Assembly (NCBI GenBank): GCA_026647215.1
Contig: JAPKHC010000005.1
Location: forward strand, 62,001-126,000
Reading direction: 5' to 3'
Origin: F1-120-MAGs118 sp013360535
GTDB taxonomy: Bacteria; Planctomycetota; UBA1135; GCA-002686595
Length of the DNA stretch: 64,000 nucleotides
Shown: piece by piece, positions 14,795 to 24,219 of the stretch
Position numbering within the stretch: the first letter of the stretch is position 1
Layout of the letters: the number at the start of each line of letters is the position of its first letter
Notes under the pieces: generated by a model
Seen by the model: only the letters and a program-made list of their open reading frames with translations
Told to the model about the DNA's origin: nothing
Databases searched by the model: none
Program-made: the position numbers and the translations under genes

Positions 14795-16461
14795 GGGAAC
14801 GACAGGCGCAGGCCTTCGCTCGTGTGCACGCCCAGGGCTCCCGGCACGGGATCGCGGAACCAGGCCTGGAAGGACCACACGTCGCCGAGTGCGATCGCGG
14901 CGGATGCGCCGGTCCAGTCGAGCGTGGTGACGAGCGTGCCGGAGCCGGTCGTCGTGATCGGCAGGCGCACGATGGGCGCCGCGAGGCACAGGAAGCCCTG
15001 ACCGAAGATCGTCGCGGGCCGTTCCGTGCGGCTCATCAGCAGCATGCCGGGACGGTTGGCGGGCAGCGGGCCGGCGCTCAGCACGAGAGCTCCGACACCG
15101 GGTGTCGTCGAGCCGCTCGCGACGAGGCGCGCGCCTTCGCCGGTGGAGTTGCGTTCGACGCGGCAGAAGGGTTGGCCGAGCGTGAGGTCGAGGTCGAGGT
15201 CGTAGGTGTCGCAGTAGCCGTTCGCGAACCCGCCGTTGGGGCTCCCCACGCGCAGCCGCGTCGTGAACGGAGTCGTGGTGTGGTTCGTCCACGTGAGGAA
15301 CTGCCGCGGGTCGAGCGAATCCGCATAGACATGGGCGCTCGAGGCGAGGAATTCGGCGGTGGAGCCGCTGCAGCCCGAGTGGAGCATCATCAGGCGCGAC
15401 TCGCCGGTTCCCGTCGAGGTCGTGAGCAAGCGCACGGTCGAACGCGGCGGCACCTGCACCTCGAACCAGTCGAAATCGTGCCGCGAGAGGCTCAACCCCG
15501 ACTGCGGACCCGAGAGCCGCGCGGCCGCGCCGCAGAAGTCGTTCGGCTCGAACGGATCGCCGGTGAAGACGCCGCACGGATCGACCTGGCTCTTCACGTC
15601 GAGGCCGTAGGCGACGCAGAAGCCCGTCTGCGAATCCTGATCGGGAACCGGAGCGACCTCCAGCACGAGCGGACGCGGCGTCGCGCCCGGATTGAAGAGG
15701 TGCAGGCCTTGCAGCCCGCTGCCGTAGACGGTCGTGCCGAACGCGATCGCGCTCGGGTCACCGCAGGTCACGTTCAGGTCCCAGGCCGAGAGCCGGAGCA
15801 CGTCGAGGTTCGACAGGCCGACGGGCTCGACCGAGACGAGCTCGCCGGGCTGCAGCACGAGCGAGTAGTAGTCGCGCTCCGCGATCGCGACGTCGAGGCC
15901 CGTGTGCAGGCCCACCGGCAACACGCTCGGCGCACCGCAGTCCGAGTTCGGCTCGAACATGTCCGGCGGCCCGCCGAGGCACGGCTCGGGAATCGCCGTG
16001 AGGTCGAGGTCGTAGGTCGTGCAGGCCGTGAAGAACGTGTCGAAGCGCACGAGGAAGGTCGCCGGCGCCGTCGCGCTCGCGCTCCACGCGAGCGTGAGCT
16101 GCGTGACCCCGAGCTCGACGAACCCGAACGCGAGCCCCGCGTCGCCGAAGTTGCAGGTCCCCGACGGCCCCTGATCCTCGAGGATCCGGAAGAAGCCGAG
16201 CAGGTTCGCCGAGTTGGGCACCGACACGGTCGCGACCAGCCGCTGGCCCGCAGGCACCGTCACGCGAAAGACGTCCGCGCCCCCGTCGGGAACCGTGAGC
16301 CCGGTGTGCAGCCCCAGCGGCAGCGTGACCGCCGTCGCGCAGTCATCGTTGGGCTCGAACGGATCCGGCGGGCACTGCTGCGCCCAGGCGGGAGCGGCCG
16401 AGGCCAGCGAGAGCGTGAGCACGGACAGGAGACGACGCGAGCGTGCAGGAAGAGCGAGCAT
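14791..16461 (-). CDS. Secreted protein with three DPFEPND repeats and shared C-terminal module
   Basis: The 556-residue protein has a clear signal peptide (ARSRRLLSVLTLSLASAAPAWA, cleavage before QQCPPD). Three domains of about 135 residues each open with DPFEPNDDC, DMFEPNSDC or DPFEPNDFC. They continue with VTLPLGLHTGL and a DVFRVTVPAG or DYYSLVLQPG strand, the signature of bacterial pre-peptidase C-terminal (PPC-like) beta-sandwich domains. No peptidase domain is attached. The C-terminal 130 residues (from PFCRVERNSTG to the FRDPVPGALG region) are a diverged copy of the module shared with the genes at 9462, 21338 and 29168. The ATG at 16461 is chosen because GGAGG lies 10 bases upstream and the signal peptide follows at once. 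It likely binds or decorates the cell surface. Confidence 0.8.
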   Translation of the reverse strand: MLALPARSRRLLSVLTLSLASAAPAWAQQCPPDPFEPNDDCATAVTLPLGLHTGLTVPDGGADVFRVTVPAGQRLVATVSVPNSANLLGFFRILEDQGPSGTCNFGDAGLAFGFVELGVTQLTLAWSASATAPATFLVRFDTFFTACTTYDLDLTAIPEPCLGGPPDMFEPNSDCGAPSVLPVGLHTGLDVAIAERDYYSLVLQPGELVSVEPVGLSNLDVLRLSAWDLNVTCGDPSAIAFGTTVYGSGLQGLHLFNPGATPRPLVLEVAPVPDQDSQTGFCVAYGLDVKSQVDPCGVFTGDPFEPNDFCGAAARLSGPQSGLSLSRHDFDWFEVQVPPRSTVRLLTTSTGTGESRLMMLHSGCSGSTAEFLASSAHVYADSLDPRQFLTWTNHTTTPFTTRLRVGSPNGGFANGYCDTYDLDLDLTLGQPFCRVERNSTGEGARLVASGSTTPGVGALVLSAGPLPANRPGMLLMSRTERPATIFGQGFLCLAAPIVRLPITTTGSGTLVTTLDWTGASAAIALGDVWSFQAWFRDPVPGALGVHTSEGLRLSFP

Positions 16462-16655
16462 GGGTGACACACCTCCGAAGAAAGGACCACGCGGCAACGG
16501 AACACGCCGGGAAGCGCACGCCGCCAGGATCGATCAGGGCTAGTTCTCGTGTTTGCCCTAGGCTACTGCCCCGCGCGGACTTCGGGTGGCCCGCATCCAT
16601 CCACTTCCCGGACCGCGTGCTTCCCCACTCCCGCCTTCTGGGGTGCAAACCGTCG

Positions 16656-17906
16656 TCACTGCGCGTGGCGCTCGTACTCGATGACGTAGTCGAGCTCGCG
16701 ATCCGCGGACAGCGTCAGCAGCACGCGTTCGGGGCCACGGTAGCCGGGGATCTTTGGGGGAATGAGCTCGTAGCTGCCCGGAACCTTGGCAGTCGCGTCG
16801 AAATGACTGTCGTCAAAATTGGCGAGTTCGAGGCCGCTGTCGGCCTGCGGCCAGCGGTCCGACGGGACAGGAAGCACGAGGTTGCCGCAGCGCAAGTACA
16901 CGCAGGCGGAACTGCGGCGCGGAGCACGATCGACGTGTTGCCCGAAGAGGTCACGCCACATGCGGACCTCTTCCGACCGGCTTTCCGAGCGCTCGAACCT
17001 GTGGGCAATCGGCTCGAGGCCGTGCAGGTCGACTTCGATGCGCGTGAGCGTTTCGCCGTGCGCGTCGATCGTCATCGACAGGAACTCGAGACGTCGGTCG
17101 GGCTCCGTCCGGTCGACACGCAACTCGAGTCGACCTGGCTTCAGCCCCTCGACGTCCAGCCAGCCGTCGCCGTCGATCGCCTGCGAAAACCCGTCCAAGC
17201 GCGCGCCCGCGGGCCACACGGTCAACTGGACCGGGCCCGACTCCTCCACACCACGAACCACGACTCGCACAGGTGCCTCCGGCAGCAATCCCACGGTCTG
17301 GACGCCGCCACGCAGGAGGTCGAGCTCGAACCGCTCCGCCGCGTACCCCTTCGCGCGAACGATCAGCCGGCGCATGCGCGGCTGCGATCCTTCGAGGAAC
17401 AGATCGCGCACATCGACGGGATTGGGAGCCTCGCGGACGAGACACTCCCTGCCGGTGGCCAGGCCGCTCACTTCGAACCAGCCGGCCAGCCCCGTCGCGT
17501 CGGCCACGAAGATCGAATCCAGTTCGCGTCCATCACGGGCGTCGACGACTCGAACGAGCGTCGTCTGCGAGCAATCGACCGGGTTCCAGTCTGGAAGGGT
17601 CTCGACCGGCACCCACTCATCCGAGTCCCACTCCACCGCAGGCTCCAGTTCGTCAGGCAAGAGCTCGGTCGACAGTTCCTCGTCAGGCTCGAACCGCTCG
17701 TACTTGAACAAGGCGCAGCCCACAAAAGCCGGTTTCCGCTGCGCGTAGTTCGGCACGAAGGCCCTCATCGGCACCCGCACCCACGTCCGGCGTCCCTCGA
17801 CCGGCTCGAGCCGCCGCGGCGCTTGCGGTTCGGACACGCTCGCGCAACCGCCAACGCCCACGAGGAGCAGGACAGCGAACCGAATTCCGGGCGAGTGCAA
17901 CGTCAT
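16656..17906 (-). CDS. Lipoprotein with carboxypeptidase-regulatory-like beta domains
   Basis: The 416-residue protein has a lipoprotein signal ending at VGVGGCAS near residue 20. The rest is beta-rich and lacks catalytic motifs. VRVVDARDGRELDSIFVADA and the later RVVVRGVEESGPVQLTVWP stretches look like prealbumin-like (CarboxypepD regulatory) folds. The C-terminal PGSYELIPPKIPGYRGPERV has a close counterpart at the end of the next upstream gene (PGTYELTPPKLPGYKEPPLQ), so the two are tandem paralogs. A TAGAAC hexamer lies 7 bases before the ATG and there is no Shine-Dalgarno sequence. The 194 bp downstream of this gene (16462-16655) contain no gene and probably hold the promoter of the 14791 gene. 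Confidence 0.7.
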   Translation of the reverse strand: MTLHSPGIRFAVLLLVGVGGCASVSEPQAPRRLEPVEGRRTWVRVPMRAFVPNYAQRKPAFVGCALFKYERFEPDEELSTELLPDELEPAVEWDSDEWVPVETLPDWNPVDCSQTTLVRVVDARDGRELDSIFVADATGLAGWFEVSGLATGRECLVREAPNPVDVRDLFLEGSQPRMRRLIVRAKGYAAERFELDLLRGGVQTVGLLPEAPVRVVVRGVEESGPVQLTVWPAGARLDGFSQAIDGDGWLDVEGLKPGRLELRVDRTEPDRRLEFLSMTIDAHGETLTRIEVDLHGLEPIAHRFERSESRSEEVRMWRDLFGQHVDRAPRRSSACVYLRCGNLVLPVPSDRWPQADSGLELANFDDSHFDATAKVPGSYELIPPKIPGYRGPERVLLTLSADRELDYVIEYERHAQ

Positions 17907-17984
17907 GGCCGGAGTTCTATCGACGCTCCAACGTTCGGTAACTTCCGCGGGTCCCACGCTCGAACGGAAGGCGTCGCCGCAACC

Positions 17985-19922
17985 TCAGCGCTCGAGCTCG
18001 TATTCGACGACATGCACGGTGTCCTTGCCGGCGAAGACCTCGATGCGCTGGAGCGGCGGCTCCTTGTAGCCGGGCAGCTTTGGAGGCGTGAGTTCATAGG
18101 TCCCCGGCGCCGACACGACAAAACGCACTTCACTCGTGCCGAATTCGATCAAACGCGTCTCGCCGCCCGTCGAAGGCGAGGATATCCACGGATGCCAGCC
18201 GTGGGGCACGGTGAGCGCCATTTCGCCCGATTTCAGGCGCAGGACGATCGCGCAGGCGCGCTCGAGCTGCACCGTGTGTTCGGTGACGCCCGTCGAGAGG
18301 TCGAGCTCGACGTGGACCGGCGCGTATCCGTCGACGTGAGTCCAAAGTTCGATCGGCACGGGCGCGGAGCGCACGACGTAACGGTCGAGGTCCGTGTCGA
18401 AGCGTGCCGGTTCCTGTGAGTACGCGACCTCGTTCACACTCCGACGAGCGTGCCAGACGACTTCGGCCGAGCGGAGATCCTCGCCGGTCGCGGCGTCGAG
18501 CACACGCACGCGCAGCTGGGCAGGTGCTCCGACCACGAACTCGAGATCCCGGCGTCCCTCTGCGGGGAGATCGACCAGCCACGTCATGTCCGGAGTATCC
18601 AGCTCCAACAGGTGGCGGCCAGCCTGCAGGTCCTTCGCGGCCCAGCGGAACTCGTCGAAACCGGGGCGGTTCGACGCGACACGTCTCGCCTGAACCTCGA
18701 CCCGGGGCTCCTGTCCACGCAACGGCGCGTCGAGCAGGTGCAGGATCAGGCGCGGTGGCACACTCGCCCAACCGCCGTGAACCCACAGCGTGCCCTCACA
18801 ATTCGCAGCAAGGAATTCAGGCGGAGGGACGAGCTCGAGGCGGACCTTGGCGACACCTCCCGTCGGGATGTTTGCGACGGTCCGTCCAAGCAGAATCGGA
18901 TTCTGGAAGACCTCGCCCAACTCCACGCTCACGTAGAGGTCGCCCTGCGGAAGCCCATCGATCTCGAACCGATCCCGCGTGGCCAGTTCGAGTTCGAGCA
19001 GAGGAACACGCTCGTCCGCGACTCGGAGCCGGAGCCGCGCCGCCGCGGTGGCAGCACTGGCTCCACGCACATCGAGCGACAGCGATCCGCCGCGCCGCAG
19101 GACGACGCGACTCTCGCCTCCGACGAGCAAGTCGATCGTCACCAGCGTCCAGGCGTAGCCGTCGGCGCCCACCGACACCTGGAGCTCGTCCCACAGCGAG
19201 AGCTGCGAACGATAGGGCTCCAGTTCGATCGGGGACGCGAGTCCCGAGGCCACGCTCCGTTTGTCGAGATCGAGGCCGGGGTGATGGGTGCCTTGGAAGG
19301 ACGTCGAAGACGGTCGGGCGAGCGTGATCCCGGAGAGCTCGGCGCCGGTCGCAGCATCGACCACGCGCAACAGAGGCGGCGGCGGCAGTGCGAGCCGCAC
19401 CACGAGTTCCAGCGCCTCCGGCAGCGGAACGCCTGTGGCCGGCGAAGTGACACGGGCGAAGCGTGTGCCAACTTGCGCATCGAGCACGGCCACCGAGCGC
19501 GTGCCGTCGCGAAGCGCGAAAGGCGTGACCCAGCTCCCACGCTCGAACTCGATGTCCCTCGTCTCGAACTGGCCGTCGACCTCGAGCGAAAGCGTGAAGG
19601 TCCCGCTCGGCTCGGGCACGTCGAGGCCGTGCTCGTCGAGTACGACGACGGTGCCACGCAGCGACGGGCCGAGGTCGATCGCGGACGCCGGAGTCGAAGC
19701 GTCCTCGGCCTGGGGAGCAACTTCCGCTCGGGAATTCAGCCTCGGATCCGAGCCCCCGGCGGGTTCGCTCGGCGCAGAGGGAGGCGCGGGCGCCTCGTCT
19801 TGCTCGAAGGCCGCCGCGGAGTTCCCCGGAGCGCCACTCTCCGCGTCGGGCGTGCGCCGCAGAAAGAACAGCAGCGCGACGAGGAGCACGAGCCCGAGCG
19901 AAATCGATGCGAGCGCCTTCAC
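17985..19922 (-). CDS. Membrane-anchored multi-domain beta protein
   Basis: The 645-residue protein begins at a GTG with a single N-terminal membrane helix (LASISLGLVLLVALLFFL). A Pro/Glu/Ala-rich linker follows to about residue 80. Several beta-sandwich domains then carry repeats such as LLRVVDAATGAELSGITLA and RVRVLDAATGEDLRSAEVVW, which look like carboxypeptidase-regulatory or Ig-like folds. The end (PGTYELTPPKLPGYKEPP) matches the gene at 16656. The start is a judgement: upstream codons remain open but would overlap the divergent antiporter gene, and TACGCT lies 10 bases before this GTG. The function is unknown, and the layout suggests an outward-facing anchored protein. Confidence 0.68.
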   Translation of the reverse strand: MKALASISLGLVLLVALLFFLRRTPDAESGAPGNSAAAFEQDEAPAPPSAPSEPAGGSDPRLNSRAEVAPQAEDASTPASAIDLGPSLRGTVVVLDEHGLDVPEPSGTFTLSLEVDGQFETRDIEFERGSWVTPFALRDGTRSVAVLDAQVGTRFARVTSPATGVPLPEALELVVRLALPPPPLLRVVDAATGAELSGITLARPSSTSFQGTHHPGLDLDKRSVASGLASPIELEPYRSQLSLWDELQVSVGADGYAWTLVTIDLLVGGESRVVLRRGGSLSLDVRGASAATAAARLRLRVADERVPLLELELATRDRFEIDGLPQGDLYVSVELGEVFQNPILLGRTVANIPTGGVAKVRLELVPPPEFLAANCEGTLWVHGGWASVPPRLILHLLDAPLRGQEPRVEVQARRVASNRPGFDEFRWAAKDLQAGRHLLELDTPDMTWLVDLPAEGRRDLEFVVGAPAQLRVRVLDAATGEDLRSAEVVWHARRSVNEVAYSQEPARFDTDLDRYVVRSAPVPIELWTHVDGYAPVHVELDLSTGVTEHTVQLERACAIVLRLKSGEMALTVPHGWHPWISSPSTGGETRLIEFGTSEVRFVVSAPGTYELTPPKLPGYKEPPLQRIEVFAGKDTVHVVEYELER

Positions 19923-19932
19923 TGCGGGGTCG

Positions 19933-19938
19933 AGCGTA
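19933..19938 (-). promoter_or_regulatory. Candidate -10 element TACGCT
   Basis: On the minus strand GGTACGCT ends 10 bases before the GTG at 19922. It follows the TANNNT short-leader pattern of this window. It also supports the chosen start. Confidence 0.35.
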
Positions 19939-20035
19939 CCGAGCGAGCTGCAAGTCCGCGACGGAGCCGGGCCGCGCTCCCGGAGAACGTCCGAAAGTCG
20001 GTCCGATTCCGGTCGAAATGGGGCCGTCCGTTGCC

Positions 20036-20041
20036 TAGGGT
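20036..20041 (+). promoter_or_regulatory. Candidate -10 element TAGGGT
   Basis: CCTAGGGT ends 8 bases before the ATG at 20050, and no ribosome-binding site separates them. This would give a leaderless or nearly leaderless antiporter transcript. Confidence 0.4.
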
Positions 20042-20049
20042 TCCGCCCC

Positions 20050-21327
20050 ATGAACCCGACATCCTTGGAGCTCCTCGCGACCGTCTTCTTCGGGCTGGCG
20101 GTCCTGCACACGTTCTTCGTCAAGCGCTTCGCCACGTGGGCGCACCACTACCCCGAGGGGTCGCTGGCGGAGAATCTGCTGCATTTCCTCGCGGAAACCG
20201 AGGTCGTGTTCGGCCTGTGGGCCGCTGCGCTGTTCGCCGGGATCGTCGCGCTGACCGGCTCGCTGCACTCCGCGATCGAGCACATCGAGGGCCTGAACTT
20301 CACCGAGCCCAAGTTCGTGCTGGTCGTGATGGTCGTCGCGGCGACGCGGCCGGTCGTCAACCTCGCGGAGAAGCTGATTTCCCTCGCCGCGCGCCTCGTG
20401 CCGGGCACGGAGTCGTTCCGCTTCTATGTCGCGGCGCTTTCGATCGGACCGCTGCTCGGCTCGCTGATCACCGAGCCGGCCGCGATGACGCTGCTCGCGC
20501 TCGTGCTCAAGCGCCGCTACTTCGACCGCGACATCTCGCGCCGCCTCGCCTACCTCACGCTCGGCCTGCTGTTCGTCAACGTCTCGATCGGCGGCACGCT
20601 GACGCACTTCGCGGCGCCGCCGGTGCTGATGGTGGCGAGCAAGTGGCAGTGGGGCTCGCTCTTCATGCTGCAGACCTTCGGCTGGCGCGCGGCCTGTGCC
20701 TGCGTGGTGTCGACGCTCGCCGTCGCCCTCGCCTTCCGCCGCGAGCTGACGGCACTGCCCGCGCAAGCCGGCGAGTCCTCGCGCGTTCCCGCCTGGCTCA
20801 CCTTCGCGCACCTCGCGTTCCTCGGCGCCGTGGTCGGCTTCGCGCACCACCCCGACGTTTTCTTCGGGGTTTTCATGCTGTTCCTCGGCCTCGTCACCGC
20901 GACGAAGGAGTACCAGGACACGCTCAAGCTCAAGGAAGGCCTGCTCGTGGGCTTCTTCCTCGCCGGACTCGTGACGATGGGCTCGCTGCAGTCGTGGTGG
21001 CTCAAGCCGCTGATCCAGGGCATGAGCGGCGCCCCGCTCTACTTCGGCGCTACCGGCCTCACCGCGATCACCGACAACGCGGCGCTCACGTACCTCGGCT
21101 CGCTCGTCGAAGGCATCTCGGCGGACCTCAAGTACGCGCTCGTCGCCGGGGCGGTGACCGGCGGCGGCCTGACGGTGATCGCGAACGCGCCGAACCCTGC
21201 GGGCGCGGGCATCCTGCAGAGCGCGAAGTCCTTCGGCGGCGAAGGCATCAGCCCGATCTCGCTGCTGCTCGGCGCGCTCTTCCCGACGGCGATCGCGATC
21301 GTGTTCTTCTGGCTGATCCCGCACTAG
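20050..21327 (+). CDS. Putative Na+/H+ antiporter (PF07399-like)
   Basis: The 425-residue protein has about eleven membrane helices. It matches, as far as I can recall, the putative Na+/H+ antiporter family related to the ion transporter superfamily. The paired half-sequences show the conserved polar breaks expected of ion carriers: SIGPLLGSLITEPAAMTLLAL near residue 138, SIGGTLTHFAAPPVLMVA near 180, and GATGLTAITDNAALTYLGS near 337 with VIANAPNPAGAGIL near 378. The second set resembles the NhaD/ArsB-type substrate site (TDNAA, NAPNPAG). A role in Na+ extrusion and pH homeostasis is likely. The gene stands alone, convergent with the 21338 gene after a 10-base gap. Confidence 0.82.
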   Translation: MNPTSLELLATVFFGLAVLHTFFVKRFATWAHHYPEGSLAENLLHFLAETEVVFGLWAAALFAGIVALTGSLHSAIEHIEGLNFTEPKFVLVVMVVAATRPVVNLAEKLISLAARLVPGTESFRFYVAALSIGPLLGSLITEPAAMTLLALVLKRRYFDRDISRRLAYLTLGLLFVNVSIGGTLTHFAAPPVLMVASKWQWGSLFMLQTFGWRAACACVVSTLAVALAFRRELTALPAQAGESSRVPAWLTFAHLAFLGAVVGFAHHPDVFFGVFMLFLGLVTATKEYQDTLKLKEGLLVGFFLAGLVTMGSLQSWWLKPLIQGMSGAPLYFGATGLTAITDNAALTYLGSLVEGISADLKYALVAGAVTGGGLTVIANAPNPAGAGILQSAKSFGGEGISPISLLLGALFPTAIAIVFFWLIPH

Positions 21328-21337
21328 CCGCTGAAGA

Positions 21338-23197
21338 TCACGGCGAAACCGCGACGGTCCAAGCCGACGTGAGGCTCGTGCCGAGCGGCGCGGTGACGTC
21401 GCGGTACCAGCCCTGGAGGTAGAGCTGCTCCCCGCCGGCGAACGGCGCACCGAGAGCTGCGGGGTTGGCAGCGAGCCAAGCCGCGAGGTCGATCGAGAGG
21501 GAACCGCCGCACGTGCCCGCGCCACCCGTCGACGAGACGGGAAGGCGCTGGCGCGGACCGAAGACGCACAGCATGTTCCCCGCGCCGCCCCAGCTCGCCC
21601 AGTTGGATTGCAGGCCGTAGAAGAAGAGCCCCGGCCGCTGCGGCGGCAGGTTGCTCGCCGTCAGGAGGTACCCGCTGCCCGCCGTCACCGACAGGCATCC
21701 GCTCGCGCTGATCGTCGTCGCACAGACGAGATCGCCGCTGAAATTGGGCGCGCAGTAGTTCGTCCCCGACGAATCCTCGTCCGTCGTGCCGTCACAGTCG
21801 TTGTCGAGCCCGTCGCAGCCGTCGAACGCGAAGGCGTGCACGTTCGCCGCGCCGTCGTCGCAGTCGAGCGCGTTGACCGACCAGCCCGCGGGCGCCGGGA
21901 GGCACTGCGCGACGCTCGCCGCACCGCTGTCGCCGTAGCCGTCGAGGTCGAAGTCGGGATAGTGCGGCCCGCAGGCGCCGCGCAGGTAGACGTCCTCCCA
22001 CTGGTTCGTGTCGCCGGGGAGCAGGTTGTCCGCCGACGTCGAGAACGCGACCAACGACGCGTCGGCGCTCATCGTGACCCACTCCGTCTCGAAGTCGGTG
22101 TCGAGCCCCGCGGCATCGAAGTCGACGCGGATCGCGCCCCGCTGCGCGGGAATGCGCACGAAGGCATTGCGCCAGAAGTTCGTGTCGCCGGGAACGATGC
22201 CGTCGTCGTCGCTCGTGAAGGCGACGTGCGCGCCGTCGGCGGAGATCACGCCCTGGTAGGCACCGCTCCACCACGGCCCGAACGGCGGCGGCGCCGTCTG
22301 GTGCACGTCGATGCGAAGGGCCTCGCCCGAGAGCGTGTCGAGCCGGAACAGGCCGGTGCTCCCGCTCAGGACGGTGACGCCGTATTGGGTGTAGAGCAGG
22401 AAGCGGCCGTCGAAGGACGACTGCTCCGGGAGCTCGAAGTACACCTCGTTCACGAGCACGCTCAGCGCGCCCGAGGCAACGTCGAGGCGCTCGATCGTTC
22501 CCGCAAAGTCGCCGTTGGCGAGGTAGATCTCGCGCTTGAAGTCGAGGAAGCGCCCGTCTCCCGACAGCACGCCGCCCGAGAGGAAGACGGCATCGACGCC
22601 CGGAGCCGGGGGCGTGTTGTTCAGGGTCCGCACGAGCCCCGACACGCGGTCGACGACCCGCAGCTCTCCCGACTGGTCGGGCGAGCCGCCGGAACTGGCG
22701 ACGACACGTCCGTCGGCGCTCAGGCCGATCGGGAAATGGTGCGTGAAGACGGTCGAGGTCGAGAGCAGCGTCGTCGTGCCGAGCGTGCGGTCGCGCAGGT
22801 ACACGTCCGGCTGCGGATCGGTGTCCGCCGGATCGAGGCCGCTCGCGTCGAACAGCACGAAGCGACCGTCCTGCGAGAGGAACGCGCGGCTGAGCGTGGA
22901 CAGCGTCGACTGCTGTCCGGCGTTGCCGACGCTCACGCGCGTCGTCGTCTGCGCGACGCGGTCGCGCACGAAGAGGTCGTCGGTCGCGTTCGTGTCGCCC
23001 GGAACGAGGTTCGTCGCGCGGCTGAAATACGCGACGGCGCTGCCGTCGCCCGACAGCACCGGTCGCAGGCAGGCCTGGTCCGGCTCCCCGCCCGTCGAAG
23101 TCACGCTCACCCGCTCCAACCCCTGCGCCCAGCTGCTCGTCGCCAGCGCCCCGAGCATCCAGACGGCCCCAAGTACGACCCTTGTGCGTGCGTGCAT
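21338..23197 (-). CDS. Secreted TolB-like propeller with MopE-type metal-binding motif and shared C-terminal module
   Basis: The 619-residue protein has a signal peptide ending at SSWAQG. WD40-like/TolB propeller blades follow, marked by repeats of LSGDGSAVAYFSRATNLVPG, LSQDGRFVLFDA, LSADGRVVAS and MSADASLVAFSTSADNLLPG. Near residue 445 a Cu-binding MopE-type segment appears: DFDLDGYGD, NALDCDDGAANVHA and CDGLDNDCDGTTDED, rich in Asp and paired Cys. The last 140 residues are the module shared with the genes at 9462, 14791 and 29168 (RPGLFFYGLQ, CGGSLSIDLAAWLAANP, LQGWYRD). AAGGAG lies 10 bases before the ATG. It is probably secreted or surface-attached and calcium- or metal-binding. The physiological role is unknown. 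Confidence 0.8.
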   Translation of the reverse strand: MHARTRVVLGAVWMLGALATSSWAQGLERVSVTSTGGEPDQACLRPVLSGDGSAVAYFSRATNLVPGDTNATDDLFVRDRVAQTTTRVSVGNAGQQSTLSTLSRAFLSQDGRFVLFDASGLDPADTDPQPDVYLRDRTLGTTTLLSTSTVFTHHFPIGLSADGRVVASSGGSPDQSGELRVVDRVSGLVRTLNNTPPAPGVDAVFLSGGVLSGDGRFLDFKREIYLANGDFAGTIERLDVASGALSVLVNEVYFELPEQSSFDGRFLLYTQYGVTVLSGSTGLFRLDTLSGEALRIDVHQTAPPPFGPWWSGAYQGVISADGAHVAFTSDDDGIVPGDTNFWRNAFVRIPAQRGAIRVDFDAAGLDTDFETEWVTMSADASLVAFSTSADNLLPGDTNQWEDVYLRGACGPHYPDFDLDGYGDSGAASVAQCLPAPAGWSVNALDCDDGAANVHAFAFDGCDGLDNDCDGTTDEDSSGTNYCAPNFSGDLVCATTISASGCLSVTAGSGYLLTASNLPPQRPGLFFYGLQSNWASWGGAGNMLCVFGPRQRLPVSSTGGAGTCGGSLSIDLAAWLAANPAALGAPFAGGEQLYLQGWYRDVTAPLGTSLTSAWTVAVSP

Positions 23198-23343
23198 TTC
23201 GTCGAGCTCCTTCCGCGCCGGGTAGCGCGGTCCTCCTGATCTCCGAGCAGCCCGCCGTGCGGGCTCCACTCTCGTTTTCGAGTGTCCCGGACCCGTGCAG
23301 GATCCGCAATCCACCTCCTTGTCATCCCGGCTCTGGAGGCGGG

Positions 23344-23358
23344 CGCCGGACTCCGGCG
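23344..23358. repeat. 15-bp perfect palindrome after the anti-sigma gene
   Basis: CGCCGGACTCCGGCG is symmetric around one central base and lies 3 bases beyond the anti-sigma stop on the minus strand. It could be the stem of a weak terminator, since a hairpin of about 6 bp is possible, or a protein-binding site. The rest of the 164-bp gap (23198-23361) shows no gene. Confidence 0.35.
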
Positions 23359-23361
23359 TCT

Positions 23362-23619
23362 TCAGTCCCGCAGGCCGAGTCGCGAGCGCAGGCGAGCGGT
23401 CGCGGCCGAGGCCGACGAGCTCGGGGCCTCGATGCTCTTGCGCAGGCCCGCGACGATCGCCGTGAACGCGCCGCCGAAACGGGCGCAGTTGTCGCACTGG
23501 CGCACGTGGGCCTCGATCTGGGCCGACACTTCGGGCGCGAGCTCGCCATCGAAGTAGTCGGAGAGCTTCGCGAGCACCTGCGTGCAGGCGATTCCGGCGA
23601 GAATTCGGTCGTTGTTCAC
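23362..23619 (-). CDS. Soluble zinc-finger anti-sigma factor
   Basis: This 85-residue protein starts at a GTG that overlaps the stop of the ECF sigma gene (GTGA). LSDYFDGELAPEVSAQIEAH followed by VRQCDNC gives the H-x3-C-x2-C zinc-binding core and helix pattern of zf-HC2/ZAS anti-sigma domains. Unlike many family members it has no membrane helix, so it should act in the cytoplasm and could respond directly to redox or metal change, as RsrA-type proteins do. That sensing role is inferred. Confidence 0.8.
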   Translation of the reverse strand: MNNDRILAGIACTQVLAKLSDYFDGELAPEVSAQIEAHVRQCDNCARFGGAFTAIVAGLRKSIEAPSSSASAATARLRSRLGLRD

Positions 23620-24206
23620 TGGCTTGCCTCCGATCCCATCCGACGCCGCACCTCGATCGCGAGCCGCAGCCGCGCGCGGTGCAGGCGGCTTTTCTGCGCC
23701 GCGAGGCCGATGCCGAGCAGGGCCGCGACCTCGGCGCCGGAGAGTCCCTGCAGGTCGCGCAGCACGAGCAGCTCGCGTTCGTCGGGCTCGAGGGCCGCGA
23801 GCGCTCCGGCGAGGCACTCGCGCTCCTCCAGCGCGGCCGCGACGAGCTCCGGCGTGTGCCGTTCGTCGCCGAAACCGGCCTGACAGCCCAGTTCCTCGAG
23901 CCCGAGCTCCTCGAACGAGCGCTCGCGAGCCCGCGACTCGCCGCGGCGCACGTTCAGTCTCGTCGCGAAACGCCGCGCGATGCCGACGAGCCATGGTCGC
24001 GCTCCATCGACGGCTCGCGCGTCACCCGCGGCGCTCCAGGCGGCGAGGAAGGTCTGCTGGAGCACGTCCTCGGCATCGTTGTCGTTGCCGACGATCCAGC
24101 GCGCGTACTGGAACACGCCCGCCGCGTGGCGCTCGACGAGCTCGCCGAACGCCGCCCGGTCTCCGGCGGCGCTCCGCTCGAGCAACTGGCGATCCTCGTG
24201 CGCCAC
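23616..24206 (-). CDS. ECF RNA polymerase sigma factor
   Basis: The 196-residue sigma-70 family protein contains region 2 (AFGELVERHAAGVFQYARWI and NDAEDVLQQTFLAAW, residues 20-60) and region 4 (LEPDERELLVLRDLQGLSGA and LGIGLAAQKSRLHRARLRL, residues 137-185). It starts at a GTG 13 bases after the DUF2892 gene and is coupled to its anti-sigma factor downstream. The operon DUF2892 - sigma - anti-sigma suggests that the small membrane protein belongs to the same stress response. The target promoters are unknown. Confidence 0.88.
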   Translation of the reverse strand: MAHEDRQLLERSAAGDRAAFGELVERHAAGVFQYARWIVGNDNDAEDVLQQTFLAAWSAAGDARAVDGARPWLVGIARRFATRLNVRRGESRARERSFEELGLEELGCQAGFGDERHTPELVAAALEERECLAGALAALEPDERELLVLRDLQGLSGAEVAALLGIGLAAQKSRLHRARLRLAIEVRRRMGSEASQ

Positions 24207-24219
24207 GAGCGCTCTCGCC

